This document shows, piece after piece, positions 10,355-22,615 of a stretch of 64,000 nt of DNA. A program made the position numbers and the translations under genes. Under the pieces are notes generated by a model. That model saw nothing but the letters and a program-made list of their open reading frames with translations, did no database searches and was not told the DNA's origin. Each line of letters starts with the position of its first letter. Position 1 is the stretch's first letter. Origin of the DNA: Lophius americanus (taxonomy: Eukaryota; Chordata; Actinopteri; Lophiiformes; Lophiidae); contig JBBDHG010000028.1 of assembly GCA_037951165.1 (NCBI GenBank), forward strand, positions 496,001 to 560,000, read 5' to 3'.

Positions 10355-12800
10355 AATAGTCTTTGATTTATCAACCGATGTTTTCCAAGTTGCATGTAAC
10401 TCGTCAGAAAGCTGTTCGTTGCAGATCGGTGTAAGGTTTAATTTGTCTCATTTTTGGTCATCTTTGCTGACTACCTTCCGAACATTTTTTGAGAAGTTTT
10501 TGCCACAGATAGACAAATCAAACACACCGTAATCTCACTTTTTCCTCAGCCTACTTGTTTCAAGACAATTTAATGCAGCCAGGGGAACAACAACACCCCA
10601 ACGCTCCACGCATTTAGGAGGCTTATAATTCACCCTGCAAGAGTTGCCCGCTTTCCACTGACCTCACAGAATCAAACATCAAATCTAAACCTCGTCTTGG
10701 TTGCCTTCGAGGTAGAAAATAAATAGAACCACGATCATTATATGTCATTATAACACCGTATTGTCAAGCTATGATGACTTCACGCATCTGACAAACACGC
10801 AAGCACACATCCATTCGACCTCCTCTGAGGACAGTTTGACATCGACTTGCCTGGCAGCTTAAAGTTATGATGTCAGTGGGTCATAGTGGTTTATGGGATT
10901 AAGCCCCCAGAGGAAGGCAGAGGCTCTTTAAAGCCAGGACAAAATGGCCTCTAAATTTAATTGAGGTTGCAAGTGGGCGCAATAACAATGATCGCCTTTA
11001 TCGTAAAAACCAAAGGGAGCATTGTGTGCCATTGAGTTGTTAATATTAAAAATAACATCCAGAATTGGTTATGAGTGGATCCAATTGAACTGTGAGGAGT
11101 AGAAGGTAGGGAAACAAGGCAGGAGAAAGTAGCACAATTATGACAAGTGTTTAAAAATGATGGGACAAAGAATCATGAATGGATATTTATAACACCTGTT
11201 GTCCTAGTGGGGAAATCCACATCACTGCGTTTACAGATGTTTGTGGCTTTCCTGTCAATACTTCAGTATGAGAAAAGAGCAGACGCTGCACAAAGTGTTC
11301 CATGAGTCAATATTGTGGTATTTACATAAACAATGCAGGAAAAGGTCTTAAATCTCTCCTTACAGCCATCAAATTTTCATTTAATTATTGGACTTATGAT
11401 GGAATTATGTCTCATTTCCATCCTGATTTCTGCTGGATGTCCTCAAATGAAATGGCCAGATCATTCTTGGATCTACAATCACTTGGTAAAAATAAAATAT
11501 GTAATAATAACGATTACAAAATATTATACATATTTCTTATTTTTCATAATTTAACACAGCAGTTAGTGGAATAGACTGATTATTAGAAACATTCTCCTGT
11601 CCTCTTCTAAGCTTCTCGACCATCTGAAGCCTAATGCTCCAAATCTTTGCTCATTAACACATGGTGCAGATTTCCCAGCATCATGGGTGACCTCAACATC
11701 ACATCAGACTTGATTGGCTGGAAATGTGTCACGTAAGAAGATGTAACAAAAAAAGACTTATTTCCCAACCATATACTTGGTTTTGATATAAATTTAATTG
11801 AAATCAGATAACTTACTTTAATTATAATAGTAATTATCATTACTATATAATATAATATGATAATATACAATATAATACAAAAAATTAAATTCCCAAAAAG
11901 TTTGTAACAAGCCAATAGACATAATAAAATTAGATAAAACAATAGGAGAAGGAAAATGAAAGCATGCTTAAAACTATAAACACATATAAAAAAATAAAAA
12001 AGATACAGAGAGAAATTAGAAAGGACAGAAATGTGCTTTTAGGGATTTTTGACTTTATTCAATTGACATTATTCACTTACATCTGTCAACACTGCTGTAA
12101 AAATGGTGCCATTATTCCAATTCACCCCAACACCGTAAAACCCCAAAACAAGCATATTCAGTAAGACGTAGGATCCTCTCCCATGGGTGCACTTCAGTGA
12201 GGAGGGACAAAAGCCGATTACTGAAACTGATAATGATCGAGGGACACACAGTAATGATCGCATCGGGTGTTTGTCATCGCTTGTCATATGATGGCAGATA
12301 AAGTCAATGCACAGCTGTGAGGAGAAGCAAATCCATGATGTAAGTTATGCAGCGCGATGTGCTTGATGCAGAGATTAGCATCATTTGCACATTTGCTCGG
12401 GTTGATAAATGTCGACTTGAGCGAGAGATACACATGACGTACCACATTCCTGTAAGTGTTGAGATTCTCCAGATGTCATACGTCGTCCACACATCAGTCC
12501 GACAGTAACTACGGCTCCTGGAGTATTTTCACAGTTCACTTTGTATACATAGTGAGATTAGTTGAAAAAAAAAAGTGGCTTTGGGAAAAAGCCAGATCAG
12601 CAATAGAGCAAGAGAGTACTATAAAATGTATATTCACTCCAAGACATTTATTCTTCCAGCTATAATCTGTGCACTATACAGAGACACGGTCTGGTGTGAG
12701 CAGACCATTTGTCACGTGTTGTTATGCAAAAACAGAAGCCTACTGCATAGTTTGTCAAAATAAAATACAAGACTGTGATTTGTTTTCCTTATTTATTTTA
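10355..12800. other. Non-coding stretch with two unique-looking blocks
   Basis: No gene is recognised. Block 10870-11085 has a dense set of plausible transcription-factor cores (AATTTAATTGAGG, AACAATGATCGCC, TTTATCG, GAGTTGTTAATATT). Block 12170-12500 has TAATGATCG twice, CATATGATGG, GATTAGCATCATTTGCAC and GTTGATAAATG. Neither resembles a repeat, and both could be conserved non-coding elements. The stretch 11790-12010 is very AT-rich. Confidence 0.35.
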
Positions 12801-15349
12801 TTTTGAAGGGTTGTTTTTGTGTTCTTCCCACTCTTCACTTCCTGTCTGTGTGTGTGTGTCTGTCTGTCTTTGTGTGCCTGTGTGGGCGTGGCTTCATACA
12901 ACTCTTAGTGTGTCTCTTCTTTGCTTGTTGAGTTTTTCCAACTGTCCCTGGCAGTCACCTGTTCCCCGTTAGTCCTCGTTGCTTCTTCTCAAGCAGCTTC
13001 TTCTCAATATATAGCAAAAAGACAATTCTTGTTAATCCTAGATCTGAGAAAAAAGTTTTCAAAAAAACAAAAGAAAAAAAATATGCGGAAGGTTAAATGA
13101 ATTTCCAATAAAAATTACAAACACTAGAAATGCAAATTTTGTTTCTTCTTTGGTTTGTTAGAACAAACAAAACACAAAAGGAAGGGAAAAATATGCACTT
13201 TTTAGACATTTTTTGCACCTTCAAACAAGAATGTAGGACTGTCCTTGAACAACGTCCATTTTTTCCTTCTTTGTTCAAAGGCGTCATGCTTCCTCAGATG
13301 AAGAATTAGGTTTTCACATTTGATCCATTGGTTTGTGATAGATGATAGAATATTGATGGTATAAATGTTCTTTTAACAATCACAGTCCCCCTTTCACAAT
13401 GTTCACATAGGTTTTACACAAAAATAGGAAAAGAACTATTGGACACTCTCACATACGCACCTGAAACCTTTCATCAGAGGCAAATCCTACTCAAAAGCAA
13501 ACAATTCAAACCATTAAAGTTAATTAACAGTTCTTGAATGGAAACCACTTCACTTCTTGGTTGTTTCAATGCTAAAAAAAAGGAATTAATATTGAACAGT
13601 ATCCTACTTGAGATCTTCTGCTGAAATTAAATCATCCACCAGAGAGGGCTTTAGTCCAGCCTGTTTATCCACAGAGCTGGATAAACAGGACAGACAGTTA
13701 GAACACCCCTCCTATATCCCCCTTCCACTTTGCTCATGGTAGTGGATCAAAATAATAAGGTAATGAATATTTGTATCTCGCCTCTCTCTGGTATCACACA
13801 GAGATTAGCATAACTTTTCATCAGGATTTTCCCTGTTAAGACTCCAAATCTGTCCTGAAATCCCTACCAAAAGGGAGCTTTTCACTTTCTTATCTTTTTG
13901 TTTTTCTCTGCTCAGAGAGGTTTTTTTTTTTCCACCACAGAAATGCAATAAGTGAAGCCAGTGAGAATGCAAGATCAGCAGACAAAGGGATAATATGTAT
14001 GTTAAAGAAGACAGACAGATGGTGTTCTGATTTAGGATGTGACTTAGGGTGTGTGTAAAGTAAGCTGCGGATGAAAAGCATCAGTGAATTAGTGCGGGAG
14101 TTGACGCCGTCTCCAGAGCCACGCACCGGAGAGATATGCCGTCAAAGAGGCATCAGGCAGCACACGGTGTGCTGAAAATCCACCTCCGCAGGTAGACGGT
14201 TAAGTAGGAGAGTACGAGAAAAGAGCAGTCGCTAAGTGAACACATGAATTATAGATTTTATCCAGAAAGTTACTGTGCTGACTCAGCGCTTTGATGCAAA
14301 CAGGTGTTATAATTTCTTGTCCAACTTACTTCCTTTTTCCAGTCATTGCATCCGAATCTGTTTCCCATGTATAGGAAGATTACAGTTTTTGAATCTGTTT
14401 GCTGTTATCTGAGTTTTTAATTTTTTTTATTTAATGCATTTGGACACAAATGTTTAAATACAAAAGAAAAAAAGAAAAGGATTTCTCACATTGTTCTCCC
14501 ATTGGAAGGGCACAATAGATTAAACCGCATGTCCATTCATCACATTGGACATCTCCAGACATACCTCTCTTTGGTCTAATTCTGATGAAACTGGGAGAAG
14601 AAATGCATCTTCGTACTCTGATCTGACTTTTGAGAAATTATATCAATTGGCCTATGGGGGACACGGTTTATGAAGGTCACATGTTTGATTTCAGAATGGA
14701 GATCAAATGTGTTTGATGTAATGATCACAGGAGAAGCAGAATAGCAGGATTGTTGGTGATCTAGTATTTATGCAACGCTGCTTTACCTTCTGCTATGGTG
14801 CGAACAATCTCATATGTGGTAATGAGCAGAGGTAATGAATAGCCCATGAATGGCATAATGCATTATGAACACAAGAAAGGAAAAGTGTACAGGGACAACA
14901 CTGACATCAAACCTCTTCATTGTTGTTAAGTTCCTTGTTTTTATCGTCTTGTTACATGTTTTACATCTGGCAGCCATTTTAGCCTGTGCATTGATCGACG
15001 CACAGAGAAATTATGTTCTCTGCCATTGATGTTGAAATGAAGCTAAGTCAATTATTTGTTAGCTGTCAATCATTAATTATTCCCTATATCTCTCTCTTCA
15101 TTCAGAATCCATTCTACTTTGGCTAAGATCTGCAATCCATCTCCACAACCGCACCGCGTGGAAGAGCACCTGGCCATCTCCAGTCCGAAACTTGTATTTC
15201 ATGAGATTTTCCTCACATCAAGTTCCATTCCTCCCCTCCACCACTGACAAGACTGATTGTCTTTGCTCCGTGAGAATTCCCCCTCAGTCACCAAAACTAT
15301 ATCCCCTAAATTATGGAATCATCATCACCATCATCACTGCTGCCCCGTC
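12801..15349. other. Non-coding stretch
   Basis: No gene is seen. A TG/TCTG-rich simple-sequence run lies at about 12845-12885. Block 14050-14260 is unique-looking and CpG-containing (GCGGGAGTTGACGCCGTC; CCACGCACCGGAGAG). Near 15040-15080 there is a TTAGCTGTCAATCATTAATT stretch with homeodomain- and PBX-like cores. These are candidates only. Confidence 0.35.
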
Positions 15350-15562
15350 CCCAGATAACTATCTTACGGATTACTTTCAAATTTTATACCCACATAGTGT
15401 GAGGAAGAACTGGAGTGTTTTTAGGAAAGGTCGGTTGTATATTTCGGACACAAGGGGAGATTTTATCCTCAAAAGATTTTTGGCCGTAATATCTCAAGCA
15501 GTTTGATTCAGTCCAAATTTGATGAATTGTGAATCAACTGGAGGAGCTCTATCCCATTATAG
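15350..15562 (+). repeat. Modular repeat family, locus 4 (partial)
   Basis: This locus contains the head block (CGGATTACTTTCAAATTTTA, ACCCACATAGTGTGAGGAAG, GTGTTTTTAGGAAAGGTCGG, TTGTATATTTCGGACACAAG) and the start of the middle block (GAATCAACTGGAGGAGCTCT). The tail is missing. The translated head (LYPHSVRKNWSVFRKGRLYI) is in the same frame as the head at locus 1. Confidence 0.75.
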
Positions 15563-15880
15563 GTAATTATTAATGAAATGGGAAGTAAGGATTTTTGCTG
15601 TAAGTCTGCAAATGACTGAGTATTGATGAGGCTTTTGAAAAACGAAATCCCGCAACCCTAATCTGTATCACGAGGCTAACATTTTGTTTCGTGCTTGAGT
15701 GAAATGTATCAACAACTGTTGATTAATGCCGTTAGGGATGTCATCATTTTTTGTTTTGGCGATTTACCACGATTATTTAAGACACAGTGTCATAATTGTA
15801 AGAGTTCAATGAACATTTGTATTTTGGGCGACGCATTTATGTGTGAGGCTCGTGGAAATCTCTCTCCCGTCCAAAGTCTC

Positions 15881-15918
<38 letters not shown>

Positions 15919-16375
15919 TCAGACCGTGTGCAGCACGTTAATGCGCAGAAATGAATGAGGAAACTGAAACTCCAGGGTTCTATCCACCTAAGTAATGCAT
16001 CAAGTCGTCGGTGTGCGACCATTTGGATATCTACTAAATGACCACCTGGGTGTTTGCTGTAGATGATGAATATCCAATCTGCAAAGTCTGCTCTCAGAAA
16101 TTCGCTGCTATTGGCTTCAACAACTCTAATATTGCCATGGTTCTGTTCTGTTTGAGATTGAGATCTTTTTTTTTCTTCTTTGAGTCTCCCTCTTTAGTTT
16201 CTCTGTTTATCTTCCTCCTCTCTGTTCTGTGTGTTCATGTGTATGTGTGTGAATCCTGTTTCCCAGTGTCACCTCCTTAATTGTTGAATGTTGTCACCTG
16301 TGCCCAGCCCTCACCTGTTGCCCATTTGTCGCGTTAGTAATGTGTATTTAATTCTGTGTCGTCAGAGAGTTCTGT
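15563..16375. other. Non-coding stretch with GT microsatellite
   Basis: No gene is seen. This stretch includes the GT tract at 15885-15917 (listed separately) and a pyrimidine-rich run at 16160-16230. Confidence 0.5.
15885..15917. repeat. (GT)n microsatellite
   Basis: An uninterrupted GT dinucleotide tract of about 33 bp. Confidence 0.95.
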
Positions 16376-16700
16376 TGCGTTTTTGTTTTTACAGGACCCA
16401 AATGAAAACACACTTAAGTAAATGTTCAGAAATAACGTTTAATAAAAGGGTTCTGATTTACAAAAACCCAAACTACAAATAAGAGGCACAATAAGGATCA
16501 TTCACAAACTAAGGCAAAACGGATGAAAACTAAAGTAGCAAATAAAAATCCAAAATCAGAAAGTAAAATCTAATGATGCAAACAAAAACGAGGAGGAGAC
16601 AGGGTCCAAAAGGGAGCAGGACAGGAGAAGGGTCGAGAGCAAACATGGACGAGACCGTTGGTAGGTAACAGGCAAGAAACACGGACAACAAAACACAGAT
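16376..16700. repeat. Possible dispersed fish repeat
   Basis: The segment opens with TTTTTGTTTTTACAGGACCC and AAATGAAAACACAC, then continues as an A- and G-rich strand with many short AACA/ACGG words (for example GGCAAGAAACACGGACAACA near 16670). This composition matches a dispersed fish repeat I remember, whose edge reads GGACCCAAATG. There is no coding sequence, and the boundaries and family are unsure. Confidence 0.3.
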
Positions 16701-17504
16701 GAGCTGTTTGTTCCAACCTTGAAAACTCAAGGAAATAAACAGCTGTAGAACCTTCAACTTACAAAATAAAACAGAACAGAACCATGGCAAATATATCCCA
16801 ACATATTCAGGATAATCGTCCTTCCTGTTTGCACAAGTCATTGTTAAAAACTAACTTGCTCGTCCTCCTCATGGCAGATTAATGTGGATGTATTGTACAC
16901 AAACCTGACTACCTTAAAACACGTCTGGAAGTCAAAGTGGACTAAATGCCACAGACAGTATCAAACAACAGACACGGCGTTGAGAACTCTTGGCTCTGTG
17001 TCTCCGGTTATATTGTAGATATTTGTGAAAACCGTGATTATTTCGTTGACAGTAATCACGATCAAAGACCTTAATATTGTATAATTTACAACATTAGATC
17101 AAATCTAATATTGTGACACACCTCTATGGGCAAATGGTGCAATCTTCCTGCACCAAAGAACTTTAACCCCAAAACCAGTCAAATTCTTCAAACTCCCAAT
17201 CCTTGTTAAAACACACCATTTCTGTTTGGAGTTTACATGAATCCTCTATTGGTGCTGTGGAATCCTACAACAGTTCAGAATAATGCAATTATATGAACTG
17301 GTGATACTAAATTGCTTGTGAAGTGTAAATTCTGGTGTGTAATTGGGATGGAGGGATGGATGGATGGATGAAGCAAGTTGTGGCTGGCTTGTCAAAAAAG
17401 CACATTGTCACTGCACACACAAGAGTGAACAGGGTTGTTAATAGTACACAGCCATTCATGATGAAACTACGGCTGAAGGGCAGCATTACTTAGTTAGACA
17501 TTTT
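16701..17504. other. Non-coding stretch
   Basis: No gene is seen. A short GGAT tetranucleotide run lies at 17346-17370. Confidence 0.5.
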
Positions 17505-17795
17505 CAGAAAGGATTACTGCGACAGCAGATGTTCAGCGGTTGCTGCTCCAACTGTCGGCCAAGCAAGCTGTGCTTTTTAAGGAATAGGTTTACATTTTGG
17601 AAATAATATATTGGCTTTCTTTTCAAGAGTTGACTGCGATGATCTATAGCTTTCACATCTCTGCCATCTCGATGCGAAGGCACAGCCAGCAACCGTTTAG
17701 CTTAGCTTAGCGTAATGACTGCAAACTGGGGGACACCTGGCTCGGCATAAAGCTCCTCCATCTCCGTACCCGCCAAACTGGTTATTGCCTTCTGG
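17505..17795 (+). repeat. Dispersed fish repeat (TTAGCTTAGCTTAGC type)
   Basis: The order of blocks matches a very common teleost repeat: GTTGCTGCTCCAACTGTCGG CCAAG near 17536, TTTTTAAGGAATAGGTTT near 17574, an ACATTTTGGAAATA block, GAAGGCACAGCCAGCAACCG near 17677, TTTAGCTTAGCTTAGCGTAA near 17695, and GACTGCAAACTGGGGGA. It has no coding capacity. The CCTGGCTC motif after it is also part of the pattern. The family is recognised from memory and not named. Confidence 0.65.
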
Positions 17796-18091
17796 CAAGC
17801 AATATTTTCCAATGTCTGAATTGAGTAGTTTCACTATACAAATCTTTTTAAGAGTATTTATTTATTTCAGTTTTTGGTTTCCTGTTATTTCGTTTTAAAA
17901 ATCATTTCCCACACAGACGGCTCGCATAAATCACAATAAAATAATAAGTAATTAAACATCTGTGAATAAAGATTACACATCTTTCCTAGTTTTTCACAGC
18001 AGACTTGAGACTATTTATAATTAGTGCAATACCTAAATTAAGCAAAACACTTTTGATCTTGCTGCTACATTTCCACAGGTGGAAAGAGAAA
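17796..18091. other. Non-coding AT-rich spacer
   Basis: No feature is recognised between the dispersed repeat and the Tc1-like relic. Confidence 0.5.
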
Positions 18092-19000
18092 CACTGCTCA
18101 AAAAAATTGAGAAACCATTAAATCACAGATTGGATCTCAAACAAACTAAATATTCAAGATGAAAATCTTGCTTGATATTCATTATGCAATTTCGATATAA
18201 CAAAGTACCATAACGGATGAAAATCATGAACCCAAAGAGGGATGGAGTCTTAGACACCCAGAATAACAGGGGGAAACTAAAATCACAGGCTGATCACACT
18301 GACGTTAATCACAGCAACTAAAGGTGTGCTCAGTGGTTATTCTCACCCCATCATGCCTGTATGCATTCCTGACCATCCATTGACCTGCACCTGATGAAAC
18401 GGTGGGTGGTTTCCTGTGGAATCTCCTCCCAGACCTGGATCAGGGCACCAGGAGCTCCAGAACGGTCTGTGGCGCGACTTGGTGGTGTGTGATGCAGCGT
18501 TGCGTAAGGTTTCAGAGGTTTAATCCTGATGTTTCCGATTTATGTCTTTTAGTTACATGCAAAATGTCCATGAATTTGGATTAAATAATAAATAAATATA
18601 TATATATATATATATATTCAAAACATTTCCTTTAAAAAAAAAATGTTTCTTAACATTATCTCTAAACAATCTCATGAATTTAAACAAAATGAATCCTGTT
18701 TGTTCTAAATACTTAAATTTTGTTCATATATCATAACCGATTTTGAATACATACATTTGAAAAAAAAAGTCTATTTACAATAAATCAAAAAGATGTGAGA
18801 ACTTCAGCTTTAGCTATACAGTGATAAATGTTTTGAATACCAAATGTGAGTCTCTGAGAGCCTCCATGGATATGCCTCCCCAGACCATCATTGATCCATT
18901 ACCATACCGGTTCTGGACGATAATGTTCACCACGGCACCTCCAGACTCTCTCCCGCCCGTCAACCTGCTGTGATCCGTGATCAGGAAGGATGAGAGGAGA
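18092..19000 (-). pseudogene. Tc1/mariner-like transposon relic, interrupted
   Basis: The plus-strand edge CACTGCTCAAAAAAATTGAG at 18092 matches the terminal inverted repeat of a Tc1/mariner-like family frequent in fish. On the minus strand, 18351-18446 encodes the transposase C-terminus (ALIQVWEEIPQETTHRFIR, then CIQA and a stop). Just upstream, up to about 18500 in another frame, is HHQVAPQTVLELL. Further upstream, 18845-18990 encodes a central part (DGRERVWRCRGE, then a broken W-x-G-G-I-S-like segment that here reads GLGRHIHGG). Between these pieces, about 18505-18844 is AT-rich sequence with a TA microsatellite that does not match the expected transposase, so it was inserted or replaced. 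The DDE core and N-terminus are missing. It has frameshifts and stops and is not functional. Confidence 0.75.
18596..18617. repeat. (TA)n microsatellite
   Basis: A short TA tract inside the foreign segment that splits the Tc1-like relic. Confidence 0.9.
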
Positions 19001-20165
19001 TAAAAGTTTGAACGTCACGATGCGAGTTCGTGGAGGCTCCATCTCGATTGGGAGCTGTAAAATAATCGTATTGACACTAGACACTTGAGAATTATCTGGA
19101 CAAATAGCCGTTTGAAACAAGCCTCGAATCAGGCATATCCCCCCAGACTGTTGGGGAAAGGGATGGTTGGGGTCAAATTGGGAATTAAATCGGGCCTTTG
19201 ATCATCTAGTGTGGGATCTGTACTAGACTATCGACATCCCAGAGGTCTATTTGTATTGGTGTTATGATGGGATGATTCATTTTCAATCAGTAGATTATAT
19301 ATAAAAGTCAAATCAAAAATTACTTAAAACTTATTCACTGCTGCTTAAATAGGTGACGTTGAGCACCTGCCCACTGACATACAACAACCTCTCACAGCCC
19401 TCAGTTTTTATGCACTGCTGTCATGGTTGAGTACTTTACACTTATGGTCTGCCTCCGCAGCTGTAACAATACTGCATTACATGCTGCTTAGATGCTCAAA
19501 ATCACTGGTGCTGAAGTAGAGGCCTGTACTCGGATACATTGACTTTAAAATAGTACATGTATTTACTCTTTAGAACTCCACTCTTGCATCGTCTTTGACG
19601 CGGCGCAGTGATGTTTCTTTTCGGAGTCCCCCATGAATCAAGGATTTAGATGATTAATAAATTATCAGGTAATTGTTTAGATTTAAACATAATTGCAACA
19701 ATTGTAATAATTATAATGTTAATTATAGTCAAATCAGCAGTCGTTGAAGGATAGAAGGGTTTGAGCGGGAAGTGCCGTGCTTTTCGTGTTGCCTCTGTCT
19801 CAGTAATAAGTTGTCACAGGTGGCTGACCAACTGTATAGAATAAATGAGCAGCCCCCTCCTGTTACCCTCCAGATGAATGATAATTGCACCCTACTGGGC
19901 CAAATGTCGCAACCCTGACAGCAAGCTCACTCCCCTGACTCAGCAACTACTCTGTAGTGTGACAGTAACTCCAGATTGTCAATCTTAGCAAATCTATTTA
20001 AGCTAGCGATCCAGAGTACAGAACACCATCTTTAAGATGCTAATGGCATCTCCATCACCACGAGTATTACTCGTTATACAGCAGGGAGGTCCTTGTATGT
20101 TTTGGTATTTAGCTTCTCGTGTCAGAAAACGAATATTCTAAAACGAGTGGTGATTTGATTTTTCC
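19001..20165. other. Non-coding stretch
   Basis: No gene is recognised. The open frame at 18899-19120 on the minus strand belongs partly to the transposase relic. The rest shows no repeat that I can name. Confidence 0.5.
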
Positions 20166-21118
20166 TTTTGAGATACAAGAATCAAAATTGAAAAACAAGA
20201 CATTTTCTACTTTGATAATGAACAAATACGATCACCAACAGAGTAAAAAAGAAATAAGGGATTGTTTTTCCGTTTTCTGAGACCAGATGTGGTCGGTATA
20301 AAAGAATGAAACTGGCGGATTGAGTGCTTTCTAAGGCCTTTACTTTATATGAAATACTGTATGTCAGCAGCCCTGAAATCAAGGAAATCAGATTCTTACC
20401 TCCAAACTGCCAGTTAGTGGTTCTAATGTTGTGGTTGATTGTTGTATATTCTACACAGCTGGATACCAATGTCATATTATAAATGGTTTGAAGAAATGTG
20501 CGCACGTTACCCATAGTAACTGATCGATTTCCCTGTAGTCCATCATATCAGAACGATGATTTACGTTTTCAGCTGACGGCAGCTACTCCATGATACGTCC
20601 TGGAGCTGATGAGAAACCAGTACTACTGGTTCAGGAGGTTTATGGTTATAAAGATCCCAGATGGAGTGGACTCCAGACTGCAACTGTAAATTTCTCATCC
20701 TGCCCTATGGTGACAAAGAGCATTGTAAAATGGAATTGTGTGATTGGTCCAGACTTCTCAAATGATAGTAGCAATATTGAATGTTTTACTGTTTAGACTG
20801 GAAAACAACCATTTTAGGTTTAAATTTAGTGCTTTTTCGGTGACCAGTTGGAATGTTTTTGCTGATCGGTCTGCGTATCAATGGTTATAATCAAGATTAA
20901 CCTGATGTCAGAGCTGCCAATGTATTTCCTATTTGCTGCGATCGCTCAGGAGCACCGCCCTCATTGGTACGCATGTAAACGACCACATCTGGTGTTTGTT
21001 TTTTCATAACCCAATTACAAAGTAAGAATCAAACCATGTTTAACATTTCTCTGATCCCTCGTTGGTCCTGAAAAGGAAAGACGTCCTGTTCTTCGATGTT
21101 GATTCTTGTATCTCAAAA
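20166..21118. mobile_element. Inverted-repeat-bounded element, about 950 bp
   Basis: A perfect 20-bp inverted pair lies at 20166-20185 (TTTTGAGATACAAGAATCAA) and 21099-21118. The similarity continues inward for another 15 or so bases with mismatches (ATTGAAAAACAAGAC against CATCGAAGAACAGGAC). A second inner inverted pair, ACCAGATGTGGTCG, occurs near 20282 and as its complement near 20980. This is the layout of a non-autonomous DNA transposon. The inside holds a 68-codon open frame on the plus strand (20590-20796; includes SSCPMVTKSIVKWNC) that matches nothing I know. No clear target-site duplication is visible, so the exact ends are uncertain. Confidence 0.6.
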
Positions 21119-22334
21119 TGAAAAAAAAAACAAATTTTTCAATATTTTTGAGAAATAACAAAATAACAAAAGGGAACAACTTCAACCGGTACATAAACAT
21201 CAGAACTAAAAATGTGTATTTTACGATCAATAGTCAACCTTTATGTGCACGAAATTTAGTCTACTAATGTAATGAAGGTTTAAACTGTGTCTATGTCTGA
21301 TGTTGTGTTAACTTTTGTACGATGATAATAGGTACAGTATTTGTCATTAAAGGTTCCAGGTCTACTTTTGTCATGAAAATAACTGTTTAATCAATGAAAT
21401 CCAGCCAGCCTCTCCGGTCCTGTCTCATTTTGGATTCAATCATGCCTGTAAATGTATTATATATATAAAATAATAAGATTCAAGATTTGTTTCAACATCA
21501 AAGGATTAGGAGCTTGTTTTAAGTTTGCATCTCTATCAAGCATGAACATCCCTTCCCGCTTCCTGCCCGACTCTCCCACTGAGTACCATTAATATCAAAC
21601 AAGTATATATATTTTTTTTTCTGTAATCCTTCTAAAGTGCAAACAACGAACAAGAAAACAGATGGCGGGGGAAACGCAACCTCCTGGTGGAGGTAATAAA
21701 TCCGAAGATGCAAGATCTGAAATTCTCAAAATGAGTTTTCCTGTGTCTAGACATTCTGGTGCAGCAGCCCCACCAACATGAGTCGCTCTGATTGTAGATA
21801 AGAAGCTTACTCCACGTATTTCATCGTTTCAATGTTTTACTCTCTTTTGTGCTAATGTGGCAGGATGGCTTTCTTTTCTCTCCTCTCTGGATCACTGTGA
21901 TCATCTCGTCAGGTGTTTGACCCGTGCTTTGATTGCGGGTCGACGCTGTGTAGAGCTTTACCTGGCTCATTGTTCACTCATCATGTGTGATTTTCCTCCT
22001 CTTCGTGGAATCTGGCGTCTGTGGTGGTGACATGCTGTCTGAGTTATCACGCTTCTTCATACTCGCCTAAATACCTAGCGTGGCTCGTCTTCTTGGCTGA
22101 ACAGTATCAATTTGTCTGCTCCAAGCCTCTGTTTTGCAGCTGGTGGATGAGCTGTCTCTCTCTCTCTTTCGCTGTCTCTCGCTCTCTCTGTGTGCGTGAG
22201 ATCGGGCCTTGCCTTGACTGTTGTGTCACCGATGATTTGTTTGTTCTTTTAGAGTTTAAGGCACCGATTTCTGGACATACATTGTGTGGGCCATCTTATT
22301 TGTCAGTATTTGCCTTTTGTTTACTTAGGAATTA
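21119..22334. other. Non-coding stretch
   Basis: No gene is seen. There is a poly-A run just after the inverted-repeat element, and a CT-rich run at about 22150-22195. Confidence 0.5.
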
Positions 22335-22615
22335 GGCAGCTGGATAACTCAGTCGGGTACACCACTGACATTGGTGCAGGAGATGGGGTTTGAATCCCAG
22401 TCAAAAGAGGGGCTTATAAATCCAGTGTGGACCCTTAGGCAAGGTCTTTAGTGCTACCAGGTTAACCAGCCCGATCTAGTGCTGGTCCCAAGCCCAGATA
22501 AATGGGAGGGTTGTGTCAAGGAGGACATCCGACCTTAAAAACTGTGCCAAATCGACATGCAGAACGAGAATATCCGCTATGGCAACCCCTAAAAAGGGAA
22601 AGAGCAGAAAGAAGT
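22335..22615 (+). mobile_element. tRNA-derived SINE
   Basis: The head GGCAGCTGGATAACTCAGTC has a box A-like TAACTCAGTCGG, and GGGTTTGAATCCCAG near 22385 is a box B-like motif, so the first 75 bases or so are tRNA-like. The body contains CCTTAGGCAAGGTCTTTAG. The 3' region has AGGAGGACATCCGACCTTAA, AACTGTGCCAAATCGACATG and TCCGCTATGGCAACCCCTAA, ending GAGCAGAAAGAAG. That 3' region is characteristic of a widespread teleost SINE. It is diverged and has no obvious flanking duplication. Confidence 0.8.

Noticed and set aside
20590..20796. Possible small gene inside the inverted-repeat element
   Set aside because: The 68-codon frame matches nothing I know and lies within a probable transposon. It is kept only as a note under that element.
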